The notes: generated by a model from the sequence alone, not told the origin. DNA of 64,000 nucleotides from Acholoe squamosa (GCA_949317995.1 OX439046.1:33578002-33642001); one strand, 5' to 3'; positions 33,226-45,420 are shown, numbered from the stretch's first letter. Numbers and translations: made by a program.

Positions 33226-33374
33226 ACTGCCCACAGCCTAGACTGCCCCCAGTCCACCACCAGGAGACAACATATCAGAGACAGTATTCAGAACTTTTCG
33301 GACAATTTGCCGGCCCTGAAAAGGGCCTTTGGGATGGCGGGTTTTTACACCCTAGGTTTCAGTCAGTCGGGATC

Positions 33375-34004
33375 CTACCACAGATCCTCGGGTTCAACAT
33401 CAATGGGAGAGTCCGAATCCGAGTCCGAGCCATACATATGGCCATGGTCCTGTTGCCACTCAACGAGCCGGGCCTCCATCATCCCCAGCCCATACTCGGC
33501 GGCCATGGATGGATCCCCGGATGCCGCAAGATCGATGAGGGACACGGCCAACAAGTAATCCCACAGGACTCGCTTCCGCGGCCCGAAGTTCAAGTCCATG
33601 GGCCAGAACCCTAGGTTACTCAGGGCCCTAGCCAAAAGGGCCACAGTGGCCCCCCGATGCAAGGCTGAGCCCAGGAAGTTTTGGCAGGAATACATATCCA
33701 CCAACACATCTCCATGCTCACTGATCTCTCTAAAATTCCCCACTATGTAACCATAGTGTATGCCCTGGTTGGCCTCCACCAGAGCCCTAGCCGGACTCCC
33801 CACCACCATCACCTGAGAGACAGGCAAAGCAAAGATATTTTGAAGGTGGGCCATGGTGTGACAGCAGAGGTTTCCAGAGAGGAAATGATACTCCAATACC
33901 AGCCACCCACTCCTTAAATGGACACACACACACACCCCCCCACCCTGAACTGTCCACTGACACCAAGCTAGGCACTGCCACAGACACATGCCAGAACCTG
34001 GCAC
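33375..34004 (-). CDS. Antisense ORF between env and 3' LTR, unknown protein
   Basis: A 209-codon frame opposite to gag-pol-env. The first 50 residues partly derive from a CA tract; a likelier start is the Met of MAHLQNIF near residue 51. The body looks like a globular protein, with VVGSPARALVEANQG, YGYIVGNFREISEHGD, HRGATVALLARAL, LGFWPMDLNFGPRKR and a Trp-containing helix. It ends in an acidic tail with (SD)n and EPEDLW. Local GC content is higher than in env or the arrays beside it. I do not recognise the family. Its place mirrors antisense genes such as HBZ of HTLV-1, but that is analogy only. Overlapping plus-strand frames (33307-33558, 33681-33917) look like shadows. Confidence 0.5.
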   Translation of the reverse strand: MPGSGMCLWQCLAWCQWTVQGGGVCVCVHLRSGWLVLEYHFLSGNLCCHTMAHLQNIFALPVSQVMVVGSPARALVEANQGIHYGYIVGNFREISEHGDVLVDMYSCQNFLGSALHRGATVALLARALSNLGFWPMDLNFGPRKRVLWDYLLAVSLIDLAASGDPSMAAEYGLGMMEARLVEWQQDHGHMYGSDSDSDSPIDVEPEDLW

Positions 34005-34639
34005 CTAACACCTCAAGTGCCACCACTGCATGAGCACATCAGGGAGGAGACTCAGATCTCACTCCTGACACACCTCCACTGTCAATGAAATTATCAAAGT
34101 ATTAGAAAATTTTAGAAAAAAAAAATACACAGCCACTTGTTGATGTATAATATGAAAATCTATGGTATTCTCACAAAATCGATGATTAATGCGCGCATAT
34201 ACGCGCAAAATTGCGAAATTGCAAATTAAAAATTGTAAATTGTACAAATCCAACACAAATATACATGAATGCAGGTAGATAACTAATACAGTTTTTGTAC
34301 CCACTAGCACTTGTATAATATGCCAAGATTTACTTAGAGTAACTCACTTTAGGTATCCAAGAAAATTGTTGGAAAAATGAATGAAAAAAAAAAAAAGGAA
34401 AAAAAATTGTTGAGAAAATTGTTGACATGAAGAATGTTTACTTAAGATGCTCACCAAATAATCTCTTTCAGGGACACTTACTCAAAAGGCTAGGGAAAAG
34501 TCAATTAAGCAGCGGCCCACTGCCGAAATTGCCAACTAATACACCCATATAGCAAAATCAAAGAGTAACTCAGAGACAAACAAGCCTATTGTACATAAAG
34601 TACTTTGTTTTTCCGGTCCTCGGAAAAATTTGTCTCAAA

Positions 34640-35560
34640 TCCCAAAAATTATAGAGTGTAAACTAGATTGTACGTTTGTACCCAATTTGCACACAAAATT
34701 GTATGTTTGCACACCAGACAGTACGCTCGTACCCAATTTGCACACTAAAATTGTATTTTGCACACCAGATTGTACGCTTGTACCCAATTTGCACATAAAA
34801 TTGTATGTTGCACACCAGATTGTACGCTTGTACCCAATTTGCACACTAAAATTGTATGTTTGCACACTAGATTGTAAGTTTGTATCCAATTTACACACTT
34901 GAATTGTATGTTGCACATTATACTGTATGTCTGTACCCAATTCATACACTGAAATCAGATTTTTTTTTTTTTTTAGAAATCAACATTTCTACGTGTATCC
35001 AAGCTGTACGCAAAATTATATATGTACATACAGAAACTATGAATTGAACGCAAAATCATATATTGGCATACTAAAACTGTCAAATGTACGCAAAAATTAT
35101 ATATTTGTACACCAAAAATTGCCAAAATGCACGCGAAATTATAAATTTGCACACTAAAATTGCCAAATGTATGCAAAATTATATATTTGCACACTAAAAT
35201 TGCCAAATGCACGCGAAATTATATATTTGCACACTAAAATTGCCAAATGTACGCGAAATTATATATTTGCACACTAAAAATTGCCAAATATACGCGAAAA
35301 TTATAGATTTGCACACTTAAATTGCCAAATGTACGCAAAATTATATATTTGCATACTGAAATTGTCAATTGAACGCAATTACACGTGAAATTGTAAATTT
35401 GGACACGAAAATTGTCATTTATGTTCAATTTGCACGCTAAATTGAAAATTGAATGCCAAAATCGCACACTATTTCCCAAATTGTATGTTGTACATAAAAA
35501 TGGAAAATTGTACCCAAAATTGATGTTACATAAGCAAATAAGCTCAGGTATGGTAAGATA
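34640..35560 (+). repeat. AT-rich tandem arrays inside the LTR element
   Basis: Two adjoining arrays. From 34667 to 34960 a unit of about 48-57 bp contains GTACCCAATTTGCACAC. From about 34990 to 35560 a unit of about 38-43 bp contains TATATTTGCACACTAAAATT and GCCAAATGTACGC. The two share the core TTTGCACACTAAAATTG and are probably related. They lie between the antisense ORF and the 3' LTR and yield only spurious frames. Confidence 0.85.
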
Positions 35561-35813
35561 TAGAAACTCGGAAATGTACTTATACCCAGGAGAAAATTGT
35601 TTATACTAACAAAGCTCTACCACAAAAATTGCATTTGAAGCACTCCCCATCACTTCAAATCCTCTTACAAACAGTATATAACTCCAAAAATAAGGTAAAA
35701 ATTGCATAAATTGTACATTCCCTCGGCGAAATGACGGAGTTTCGCATTCTCTCGGGGGAGACGGAGTATTCTATCATATACCATTTTATTATTCCATAAT
35801 TTGTAACATATTT

Positions 35814-36291
35814 TGTATTAATCAAAGGAAATCTATGAAATTAATACATAGGTTGGTTCTAAGAGCTATAAGAGCGCTCAAACTTTGTATAAGAGCGTTC
35901 ATGCCCCACTGCACACCAGCCAGAGTCAGTTAGACAGAGTTTCCTGACATCAAAGGCTCCGACCTAATGGTTCACTGCACAATATAATAAAAATGAGGGT
36001 CTCAGTGTGCGACCTCATGGTTCAGTGCACAAACTAATAAGTTGTAAGTGAATGCAACCGGCCGTCACGGGTGCCTGAGCACCGCTGACGCCGTCATGAG
36101 TGTCTGAGCACTCTAATAACTGAACAATGGGTTACATAAGCACGACGCCATAACCGTCCGGTCGAATAAACCAGTGACAACTGGAAATAACACTATTTTT
36201 TAGAGAGCCTTGAGGTAATTACTCCATACACCACTAGTCATATGATATTTCTCATATGACAACTTGATCATGCACAATAACTAGTATGACA
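35814..36291 (+). repeat. 3' LTR
   Basis: It starts TGTATTAATCAAAGG and ends ATAACTAGTATGACA like the 5' copy, with about two base differences over the aligned 480 bases. It is shorter than the 5' LTR. I see no purine-rich tract directly before it; the nearest is CGGGGGAGACGGAG at about 35753. Confidence 0.85.
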
Positions 36292-36424
36292 GTGTGTTTG
36301 CAAAGTGATGACTTAGCCACACAGAGTGTGTATGCAAATAGAGGACACACAGTATGTGTATGCAAACTGAGGACATGCCCACACAGTGTGTGTATGCAAA
36401 CTTTTTTCCAAAAGTGTTCTGAGA

Positions 36425-36535
36425 TTCTTTCAGTTTCTTCCAGAAGAAACCTGGAAGAAACTATACAAAATAGGTTTCTTCCAGGTGTTTTTCACTGTCC
36501 AGGAAGAAATACCTTTCCTCCGGGAAGAAATCCAG
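36425..36535. repeat. Nested TTTCTTCC palindromes
   Basis: ACCTGGAAGAAAC (36449-36461) pairs perfectly with GTTTCTTCCAGGT (36474-36486) across a 12-base loop. Just upstream, GTTTCTTCCAGAAGAAAC is a second hairpin that shares an arm. More GGAAGAAA words follow to 36535. Confidence 0.7.
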
Positions 36536-36564
36536 CCCTGAATGAGTGTAATACTATAAAGTAT

Positions 36565-36712
36565 GCAAAGTGAGACATCCCCGGATCGCAAGATGTCCCC
36601 AGTTTCTATGTGTGTGTTCCCATGAATGTCCCCAATTTGCTGGTTACACCAACACACACACACACACAACCATACAGGTGTAACCAGCAAATTGGGGACA
36701 CTGTTGCACACT
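36565..36712. repeat. CA-core hairpin repeat, complete copy
   Basis: A 23-bp perfect inverted repeat (left arm 36628-36650, right arm 36677-36699, core CCCCAATTTGCTGGTTACAC) surrounds a (CA)n loop. The upstream part GACATCCCCGGATCGCAAGA is shared with 53568-53670. Half copies lie at 21020 (right arm) and 53626 (left arm). Confidence 0.8.
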
Positions 36713-37310
36713 CCTCCAAAGCGGGGACATTCCTACATTCACTTAATTCGGGTTCAATTTAGAGCACAAGTCCATTTTAGCTCCCATTAAACAGTAAACA
36801 GTTATAGTGCAAAATATCAAACTGGCCTCTGGTGCTCCCAAGTAGACATTTGTACAATTCGAATAGCTATCTTATATCTACTTTTCTGATCCTAATCACA
36901 AGAGTATTCAGTCTATTTATGAAGAATAGACTGTTTTTTAAATAAGCAAGACGTTATTACCTACCCATGTGCTCAAACAAATTGGTGACTCAAACAATGT
37001 GTATGCAAACTGAGGAGATAATCACACAGTATGTGTATGCAAATAGAGGACTTGATCTTAGATATACTCCACATAGTGTGTTTGCAAAGTGATGACTTAG
37101 CCACACAGAGTGTGTATGCAAATAGAGAACACAGTATCTGTATGCAAACTGAGGACTTAACCAGACAGTGTGTGTATGCAAATAGAGGACATAGAATATA
37201 TGTATGCAAACTGAGGACATGGCCACACAGTGTGTGTATGCAAACTGAGGACACACAGTATATGTATGCAAACTGAGGACATGGCCACACAGTATGTGTA
37301 TGCAGTACTC

Positions 37311-39298
37311 CATTGTAGAGCATCATGCCACATTCATTTTTAATATCTTACTGAGGTATGAGATAAATAGATCACTTCACAGGGTAATTATCATCTATTG
37401 CCGTGCATGAAATTGAAAAGGGGGTGTTATGCTTCACTTTAGCTTCCAGCATTTTATTCATGTCAACAAGCAGTCTGGATAGTACCAGCACAGTGGCTTC
37501 ATCTGAAGCCATAAAACAGAGTATTCTATAATGGTGGTGAATTCAATTTGGATGCCTGGCAGCAGAGCAGACCCCAGTCAGTGCAGCTGCCATGAGACTG
37601 TGACCAGAACTTATTAACCAAGTGGTTTCCCTTCCCACCAAAGAGGATAGACAAGGTGAAGCTAAAGTCCAATAATGTGCACATAATGAGCCATATTGTG
37701 CCATAATAAGTTGCACCCTATGACTTAGGAAGGAGTATATAATCCTCTGAAATACATATCAGACAACACTATATTAGCTTTTATACCAGCTTTAACAGTG
37801 AGACCACCCTGATTATGTATCTAAATGTTGCCAGGCTGGCATTGCTGGCTAATTTCCTACAGCATGATTTTCCTGGGTCGTAAGGGGAGATTTCACAAAA
37901 TCAATTTTTCATGAAAAATAAGTGTAAAACACAACACACCTGCACATATTATGTCATGGTTGGAAGCATAATTAGTTACTTTATCAATTTCCTTCCATCC
38001 TTTAACATTTTGTTGTCTATGGAATGTGGATGGAACAAAAACTTTTTTTTTTAGCTTTTTTGCTATGAACATCATTACAGGATAGAAATTTGTTATATAT
38101 GTTACTTCTGATGAGTTCATATTAATTTTGGAGGGAATTCTTTTGTTGATACTCCAATTATTAAGGTCTACAGAGCTTTTCAAAGTTGGGTTGTTATTCA
38201 AAAAGTGTAATTTTCACCTGTTTTTCACCCATTTCCCCCTGAAATGTACATGGCTGAACAGGCAAGTGTCTAGCCCCTAAAAATAGCCAGGAAGTTCACC
38301 TTATGTGCTTGGTTTTATGCTAGTCACAGTGCAATGGGCAGGTTTAACTGATATAGGTGGGCAAATGATACTTTTCTATATATTTGGGGTATAAAAATTG
38401 TTGAATTTTGCAAAAAATTGCCCAACCAGCATTAATGGAACCAGTTCTTCAGGACCCTGAAAAAAATGATACTTTCAGAAAGCATCCACACTATAAGCTA
38501 GTGATCCCAAAACGACCAACATTCACATTTAATTGCATATGTAGTAGATCATCAGGATAAATTTACTTTTGTTAGCTGAGAGAAGACACTATGATGCCAG
38601 AATTATCCATAATACCAAGATTTTCAACAAAGTTTGATGGACCAATTTTAGAAAATATCTATACTGAACTTTATGTCAGAAGACTCTGTTAAACAATTGT
38701 GGAATGTCTAAAATGTTGAGGAAAGATCTATTAAAAACTTAAGTTGAAGATGAGGGAAAGCTTCATAAGTCAATATATGTATATAACAATAATGCTTTAT
38801 AGCCAGTTTTATTATGAAGCTAGAGTAGCCGTGGCACCTTAAGGGCATTTCATCCCGGGTGGCTTTACAGTGAATATTCTTTTCAAATTTCTTTTTACGT
38901 GTTGACAAAGGAAAGTCTTTTACACATTACTCATGGGGTATAAGAGAAAATTGACTGCAATATATTTAACTAGTTGATCATCACTGACATAGATGAATGT
39001 ATTACTGGCACCCCTAACCTTAGCCATTGTAATGCCATTCTATGAGGCACCTGTGTCATAACTACCATAAAGAGGATCTGCCAATCTATTTTTATATCTA
39101 GATTGAGATAAAGGTAGTCCAAATATTTTTAAAAACAGTTGCTAATTTCATCCAAAGGTATTAGTAGTTGTTGAATATTCTGGAAACTGCCAAGATCAAA
39201 AGTCATCTTCCTACAACTGATTTCATGAGACCAATGCAAGAAACACACATTGAGGACAATGATCAATTATAGCAGCTTTTGAGTTAGATTAGTCAGCC

Positions 39299-39367
<69 letters not shown>

Positions 39368-42300
39368 TGAGAGGGACATAGGTTCTAATACAGCATCAAT
39401 TACACACCAACCTGCTCATAGCTGTGTTTATAACACATCTACTGGGCATCTATTCAAGAAACCAAGCAGATTCTTAGTTTCTGCTGTAGGAATATGTGGG
39501 CCAATGGGGGAAAACGCAACTCCAGGGGGAATTTTAAGTACTCATAATACCTTTAGATCTTCTCCTCGGGGATGCCATGTTATAAATAGCACATAGGGAC
39601 ATGACACCTATCTGCTTAACCTTGCATATATCTTTATGTTGAATCTTAGCCCTGTCGTGCCCAGATTTAAAAAAATGCACTCTAAGCCTCTATATATGTT
39701 CAAAAGGCTAACCAGTGTTCCCTAATTATCAGATTAGGATCATTCAAAAAGTGCTGGACTCAGCACGAGACAGGCTTTCTAATGGTACCAAATACATTAT
39801 GGTACTATAAAGTGGTATTTAATGGTAAATCTCTATATGTAATTTAATGGTTTGAATGCAACAAAAAGGAGCGTGCTCTTGACATGTAGGAAAACAGATT
39901 GAAGAAAATCCACAAAACCACACATAAATTGGTTTTGGTTGTAGTATTGATTATCTCCTACTTCCATGAGAATATTCTCATTTTGAATGTCGGGGTAGCA
40001 AGTTTACATGCTACAAATATCCTTTGTTGATAAAAATGATGAACCTCTGTCATCCTATCAAAATCAGACACCGCTACCCTCCTTTCATCTTTCATATTAC
40101 ATTTTTGAATAGCTACTTCAACCCCCACACCCAGTCAGTCCCTTTTAATGTACCTTTTAAATCAACAGTAAGTAGTTATTATTTTCAATCTGATATATGA
40201 ATAGGTTTGCACCCTATAAATAATGTTGAGAAAAACCAGTTTTCTCAAAATATTTCTGGGCACCAAAGGGTTAAACATCAAAAAAAATTAATGATAATGT
40301 CAAAAGACTGTCACATTTCCTTCATTACATCTGGATGTTGGGGTCAAAAATCATAGAAGGTTCGCATATGACGAATTTGGAGGTATTCCAGCCCCTACTC
40401 TTCGAATTTTAGTTTCCCCCTCTACTTCTTTGGCTCAAAGTGTCAGGCTGGATGAGATCTTCATGTTACATATGGGTTTTGATGGTCCCATATGCATATT
40501 TTGGGCTCCAGGGGGGTAAAATGTGCCCAAAATGACCAAAATTGTCTGGGCGAAATTGTGTCTGTGAGAATTACATTTGAGTTACAAGCCATGTTGAGGG
40601 CTTGATTTCCTACAGAAACAATCTTCATACCTCCATGAAAATCTCAGGTCCAGACTATTTTGACCCTTAGATTAAGAAAATCACATTATCATTTATGTCA
40701 GATGTGTCCTTGCTATTGTAAAATAAGCATACTTATAAGAATTCTTTTTCTGGGCACATGTTCTATGATTTGTGACCTTAGGGAGGTGTTTCTATACCGT
40801 GACCCAAACTCTTTGCTTATACACATATGCTCTTTCGCTTTCTCTCTCTCTCTTTAGTTTATTGTAAACAGGATGTATGAACATGAAGATAATAGGTGAT
40901 GTAAGTACTTTCTTTCACTTTCAATATTAGACACGACACACCACTTGTCCACTTATTTTTGGACATCTTGATTAAATACACCATATTCTGTTTCACTTTC
41001 TCTCTCTTTAGTTATATGTAAACATGATGTATAGAATAGTCAAGTATTCTTAAAGTAATCAAATTATTGGTAACCTAGGGTTGACCATTACACAAAGGCT
41101 AGGCACAAGAAACTGCAGACCTCAAACATGCTCTTCGTTGCTGTCCACTATCTCCCTACCTCCACCTTGGATGGATAAGTGACCTCACCCCCCTCTCTAA
41201 CTGTGTGTCCAAGAAACATCACTCTTTACAATTAGATGGTTTCACCTTAAGCCCTGCTGCAATTAGTTGATAATTGTAGGACCTAATCCCATGGATTTAG
41301 CCATGCCAGGCAGATAAATTAAAAGAATGCCCATTTCGTAGCAAATGATGACCATAGCATGAGGGGAATAACAGAAATGAATTTTCCAGACTTGAGTTTG
41401 TGGGAGTAGTAGGAGGGCAGCAGAAGCTGCCTCAGAAGTAATTTAATTCAGGGTCATTACTAATGGCTACAACTTGCTTTTCCATGTTTATACCTATCTT
41501 AGGATTCAGGAAAATACTAATGAAAATCATGTCCAAAAATTATGAAACATGCAATTTTTTAAACCCAATTATAGTGATGAGAGATTTGGTTGGACAGAGA
41601 TTTTTCCTTGCCATGCAAATATTGGGTTATATAGGCATGGCAGTCCAATTGATGCACAGCTCCTCTAATAGCTCTGCTGTGCAATTATTTTGGTAGCCAT
41701 GAATATAATGATTTAATAATGCAGGGCAGTGGTATGTTTTGACTTCTTGTTATAACAGGAATAAGGCCACTTTGAAGGGGAGAGAGTGTAACCCCCAGTC
41801 TTTATTGGGTAATAGATGCACACCCACTTCCCTTCTGCATACTACTTCTGCTTATGTCGTATTCACCTTCGGCCATCATGAACAACATGTGTGATTATGA
41901 TTGATCGAACAATTAATATTTTTCGAACTCAAAACTCTTCTGCGTACCCTATATCTCGAGAACAAAACAAGAATGTATAAAAGGAACCTTGGTAATCTAT
42001 GAAACATGTACAGTCCAGTGACAAATGAAGAGAAAACATGCAGTAGGTACTCTGAAACCATATCAACTACACAGCAGAAAGATAGGGTGCCATTAATACC
42101 AACGACTGAGCAGATCTGTTATTACTGGCACCCCCTATCAAATCCACCATTTCTGACATTAATTTCAAATTAACTGTTTTGGGAGGGAAACCATATTCTT
42201 AGGTATGAGAAATATCTCTAAGATTGTTCTGAGATTCAATTTGAATGGAGTAAACATTGGCATCAAGTTTAGCACAAACTTAGCAAAAGCCATAAAACCT

Positions 42301-42737
42301 CATTTCTGCTGGTTGGTGAATCAGTAACTGCAAAATCAATGGGAAATATCATGACCTACAAACCTGATTTTCTCACTTTTCTGCTCATAGGCTGGGAGAG
42401 AAAGGTCTCAAGAATGGGCTTGACGTAAAAGAAATATCTAAAAACTTATTTGCTAAATCAGCTTCACAATGCTAGGGGGCCAGTAATATCCCCCATGCCA
42501 GTAATACCCACGGCTGTAACCTTAATAGCCCTGATCTCTTTCAAGACATTTGACTAGTTCATTTTTACCTTGCCTAGAGCTGCCCCCATTCAGATCCATC
42601 ATTTGCTTTTTCTTGTAGCCATTTTCAAAAATCACATTTTGCATAAAATCCCCATAGATGCTTGCATCTTTTGCATTTGCCACACAAAACCACAGAATGT
42701 GTTACCAGATATCCACAGAGCACATATTCTTCACACA
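37311..42737. other. No gene recognised; (TA)n and (CT)n tracts
   Basis: Over 5 kb without a supportable gene or RNA. Contents: a (TA)n tract at 39302-39365, short (CT)n runs near 40845 and 41005, and the word AATGGAACCAGTTCTTCAGG near 38433, which recalls the AACCAGTTCC words of the element at 1317. The longest frame (102 codons, 37893-38201, minus) has no recognisable motif. Confidence 0.4.
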
Positions 42738-43245
42738 AACTATCACAATGTCCATATAGATAAATTGTACCTTGAGAACAAAATGTAATTTGTGGACACT
42801 TTGTTAATATATGTGGTGGACAAAATGTCTTTTGTGGACACTTTGTTAGCATGCACTGTGGACAAAGTATGTTTTGTGGAAACTTTGTGATCAATTTCGG
42901 TTGATAGATTGTGGACAATTTGTAATTTGTGGACACCTTGCTCAAGTTGAATGTGGACAGTGTGTTTTTTGTGGATCTCTGTGATAAAATCTTGTGGACT
43001 ATAGTGTTTGTGGACATATTGTGACAAAGGTATGTGGACAAACCATGTTTTGTGGATTCTTTGTGATATAGATTGTGGACAGAGTATATTTTGTGCATAC
43101 CATGATGTTGTTGGTTATGGACAAAATTTATTTTATGGACACTGTAAAAATAGTCTGTGGACAGTACATTTTTATGGACACTTTGCACTGGGCCTTTGTA
43201 GACAAAATGTGAAAAAATGTGATGTGGACAATATGTGTCCCGTGG
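42738..43245 (+). repeat. Tandem array of GTGGACA units
   Basis: About ten diverged units of 40-52 bp built around TTTTGTGGACACTTTGT and GTGGACAAA. Examples start near 42790, 42832, 42874 and 42926. The 187- and 94-codon minus-strand frames here are repeat artefacts, rich in VHK and LST words in register with the unit. Confidence 0.85.
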
Positions 43246-44496
43246 TTAAAGTGAAATACAACAGGGGGGCTTCTACTACTCGAAACCAATATTCTGTCAG
43301 TAGCTAGTCCAAGTTACACACCACTTTAGCTTTTCATACTCAAGGACACCAGCAGCAGATTTAGCCTAGGGTGCATTTTCCCTGTACCTACTGACATTTC
43401 CTATGTGTAAGGCATGTCTTTTACATAAATATGAGGGCCCCTTTTACCTTGTAGAATAAGCCCAAAGTCTGGGCATCTTATAGGCTGGGTCCCTTTACTA
43501 TAGAACAGTACGAAACATTCAAAAATCAAGTCCCAGCTGTGCCTCATAGGATGTTTCACGACTCAGCACCTTATATGTGGGATGTGGCTTGTAGATCATT
43601 TTTGGACAAAACAGTATTTTTACCTGTGAGGGGCTGTATCTATGTTCTCAAAATGGAAAGTTTTTCCATCATTTTCTAAGGGCATTGCATACCTGCCAAT
43701 ACCAAATGATAAAAAAACTTGGGCCTATAAAACCTAACCCTTTTTGTTTGAAAAGGGGCTTGGTGAATCTAAGCACAGGGGTCTGAGGAGACATCCCACC
43801 AGGGGCTTAGACATGTTGCAAAACTAGAGGCCAAATTTGTGCATTATGATGGCTTTTGAAAATGACTGATATACTCAGTTTAAAAGTTTACCCATATGGA
43901 TATAAAATCTACCTCTAGAAAATATCTCTGGAGAAGAAAGGTGATCTCTGGTAATAGATATATCTGAGAAAATTAAAAAGATATATATCTAACCTTCCTC
44001 CCACTCATTTTGTTATGACCTGTTGATAAAATGTATGAAAATCCCAAACAATATCCCTAAGGTTAGACCATTGCAGTAGTGAGATAGGGAAAAAAAAGTC
44101 AGGGAGGGTCTTCAGTCAGTCTTCAAAATGTTCTCTATCTAAAAGAACAAAAGGGCATCAGCTTGCAAAAGCAGATGATCCGAGATGGTTTGGCTTAGTC
44201 CCCCTTGGCCGCAACCCCAATAAAGATTTGATTCATATCCAGTGCTGTTGAAATCTTTTTCTCAAAACAGGCCAAAGTAGACTGTGTCTTGGCAATTTTA
44301 CAGGGGCCATTTTTCTCTTTATTGTTAATGCAATAGAGAATAAAAATCGGAGGGGGGCTGGGGGTATATTCCCTCAGGAAATTTTGTAATATCCAGAAGC
44401 CAACTGGTGCCACCTGGTGCATGTTCAGGATAGCTAAAACCCTCAGATGAAAATTTTTCAAAGACCCCCTCAATATATCAATGATGAATCTTATCA
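43246..44496. other. No gene recognised
   Basis: AT-rich sequence without a recognisable coding region. A 92-codon minus-strand frame at 44195-44473 has no motif. The N-terminal half of the pogo transposase that follows is not detectable here. Confidence 0.4.
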
Positions 44497-44513
44497 GTTA
44501 GAATACCAGAGAT

Positions 44514-45188
44514 TTGGACACTGGTATTCTAACTGTGACAGCAACTGGAGTGAAGCTCCCCCCTTATCTTATCCCAGTCCCAGGGGTTGTCATGGAAGTT
44601 CAAGGGAAAGGTTACATCAATGAGGAAAAAAGCCTAGATAGGGTACGGAGAACATTTCCCAGGCAATATAGCAAACCCAGGCTTCTAGTATGGGACTCAT
44701 GCAAGGTACACCTTACAGAGACGGTGAGGGAGGCCCTCACTAGGAGGAATGTCCAGGTTGCAATCATTCCAGGAGGATTGACCCCTCTGCTCCAACCCCT
44801 AGTTGTGTCCTTGAACAGACCCTTCATGTGCTACATGAGATGGAAATGGGATGAATGGATGATGGAGGCCCACCCTGTCCTCCCTGACCAAGATTATCAT
44901 GAGCCCCCAATGAAGGATATCCTTGCCAAGTGGGCTCTGGAATCCTGGGAGGCCATCCCTGCACCCATATTAGTAAAGAGCTTCCTCAAGATGAGCCTCA
45001 GCAATGTCCTTGATGGGTCCCAGGATGATGAGGTCTGGCTGGACAATGATGAGGATGAGGAGGAGGTCCTCCAAGACCTCGAGAGGGCTACCAATGAGGA
45101 GGGGGAGGCCCATGATCCTCCTAAGCTGAACTTCAATTCTGACTCAGATGGTGAGAATGACTTCCTTGGATTTGGCCCTGACGACTAA
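44514..45188 (+). pseudogene. Pogo/Tigger-type transposase fragment (DDE_1)
   Basis: This is the C-terminal half of a pogo-superfamily transposase, the cut-and-paste enzyme of TA-targeting elements. The frame enters at VTATGVKLPPYL, the strand before GKGYINEE. RLLVWDSCKVHLTETV then carries the second catalytic Asp (residue 61). IPGGLTPLLQPLVVSLNRPF is the block where the third Asp normally sits (QPLDVSLN); here it is Val (residue 97). After KWDEWM come the family's C-terminal helix block (VKSFLKMSLSNVLDG) and a long acidic tail. The first Asp and the helix-turn-helix DNA-binding half are missing. The annotated start codon is TTG inside a hairpin loop (arms 44497-44509 and 44521-44533), so it is not a true start. 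The remaining 224 codons are open, so the copy is inactive but not very old. Confidence 0.8.
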
Positions 45189-45229
45189 ACAACCCTGTAG
45201 GTCAACCTTGTGAACATTGACCTTAAGCG

Positions 45230-45420
45230 GATTGACCTACCAGTATATTTATGAACATTTGACTTTGATTACCAGTGTATTGTGAATCTTTCCCTAGAGT
45301 TGATGGGTTTTACCTGTCCATATTAACATTTGACCTTGATTACCAGTGTATTGCTTATGTCTCCCTAAGGTTGATGGGTCCTACCTGTCCATATGAACAT
45401 TTGACCTTGAGTAGACTGGT
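45230..45420 (+). repeat. 71-bp tandem repeat after the transposase
   Basis: About 2.5 copies of a unit containing GAACATTTGACCTTGATTAC and CAGTGTATTG. GATTACCAGTGTATTG recurs at 45268 and 45338, a spacing of about 71 bp. It lies just 3' of the transposase frame. Confidence 0.75.

Larger units (their letters stand above)
21067..36291 (+). mobile_element. Gypsy (Ty3) class LTR element with env
   Basis: A roughly 15.2-kb LTR element, unusually long for Gypsy. Order: 5' LTR, leader with minisatellite, gag, pol (protease, RT, RNase H, integrase), env, antisense ORF, AT-rich arrays, 3' LTR. The pol order with integrase last is that of Ty3/Gypsy. The LTRs are unequal in length but differ by only about two bases over some 480 aligned positions, so the insertion is recent. 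Gag and env read as open frames, while pol has a few breaks, so this copy is probably not autonomous. I see no target-site duplication: the 5' flank is a CA-hairpin repeat arm and the 3' flank is the octamer minisatellite. That may reflect later rearrangement. Confidence 0.9.
36291..37310 (+). repeat. Octamer-rich minisatellite, plus orientation
   Basis: Two clusters (36291-36400 and 36985-37310) of units such as GTGTGTATGCAAACTGAGGA followed by CATGGCCACACA, alternating with TGTATGCAAATAGAGGACAC. The same family appears reverse-complemented at 51180-52980. Many units contain ATGCAAAT, the POU octamer. Frames through the array are artefacts. Confidence 0.85.

Noticed and set aside
42625-43188. 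A 187-codon minus-strand frame rich in VHK/LST words
   Set aside because: It is a translation of the GTGGACA tandem array, with no domain.
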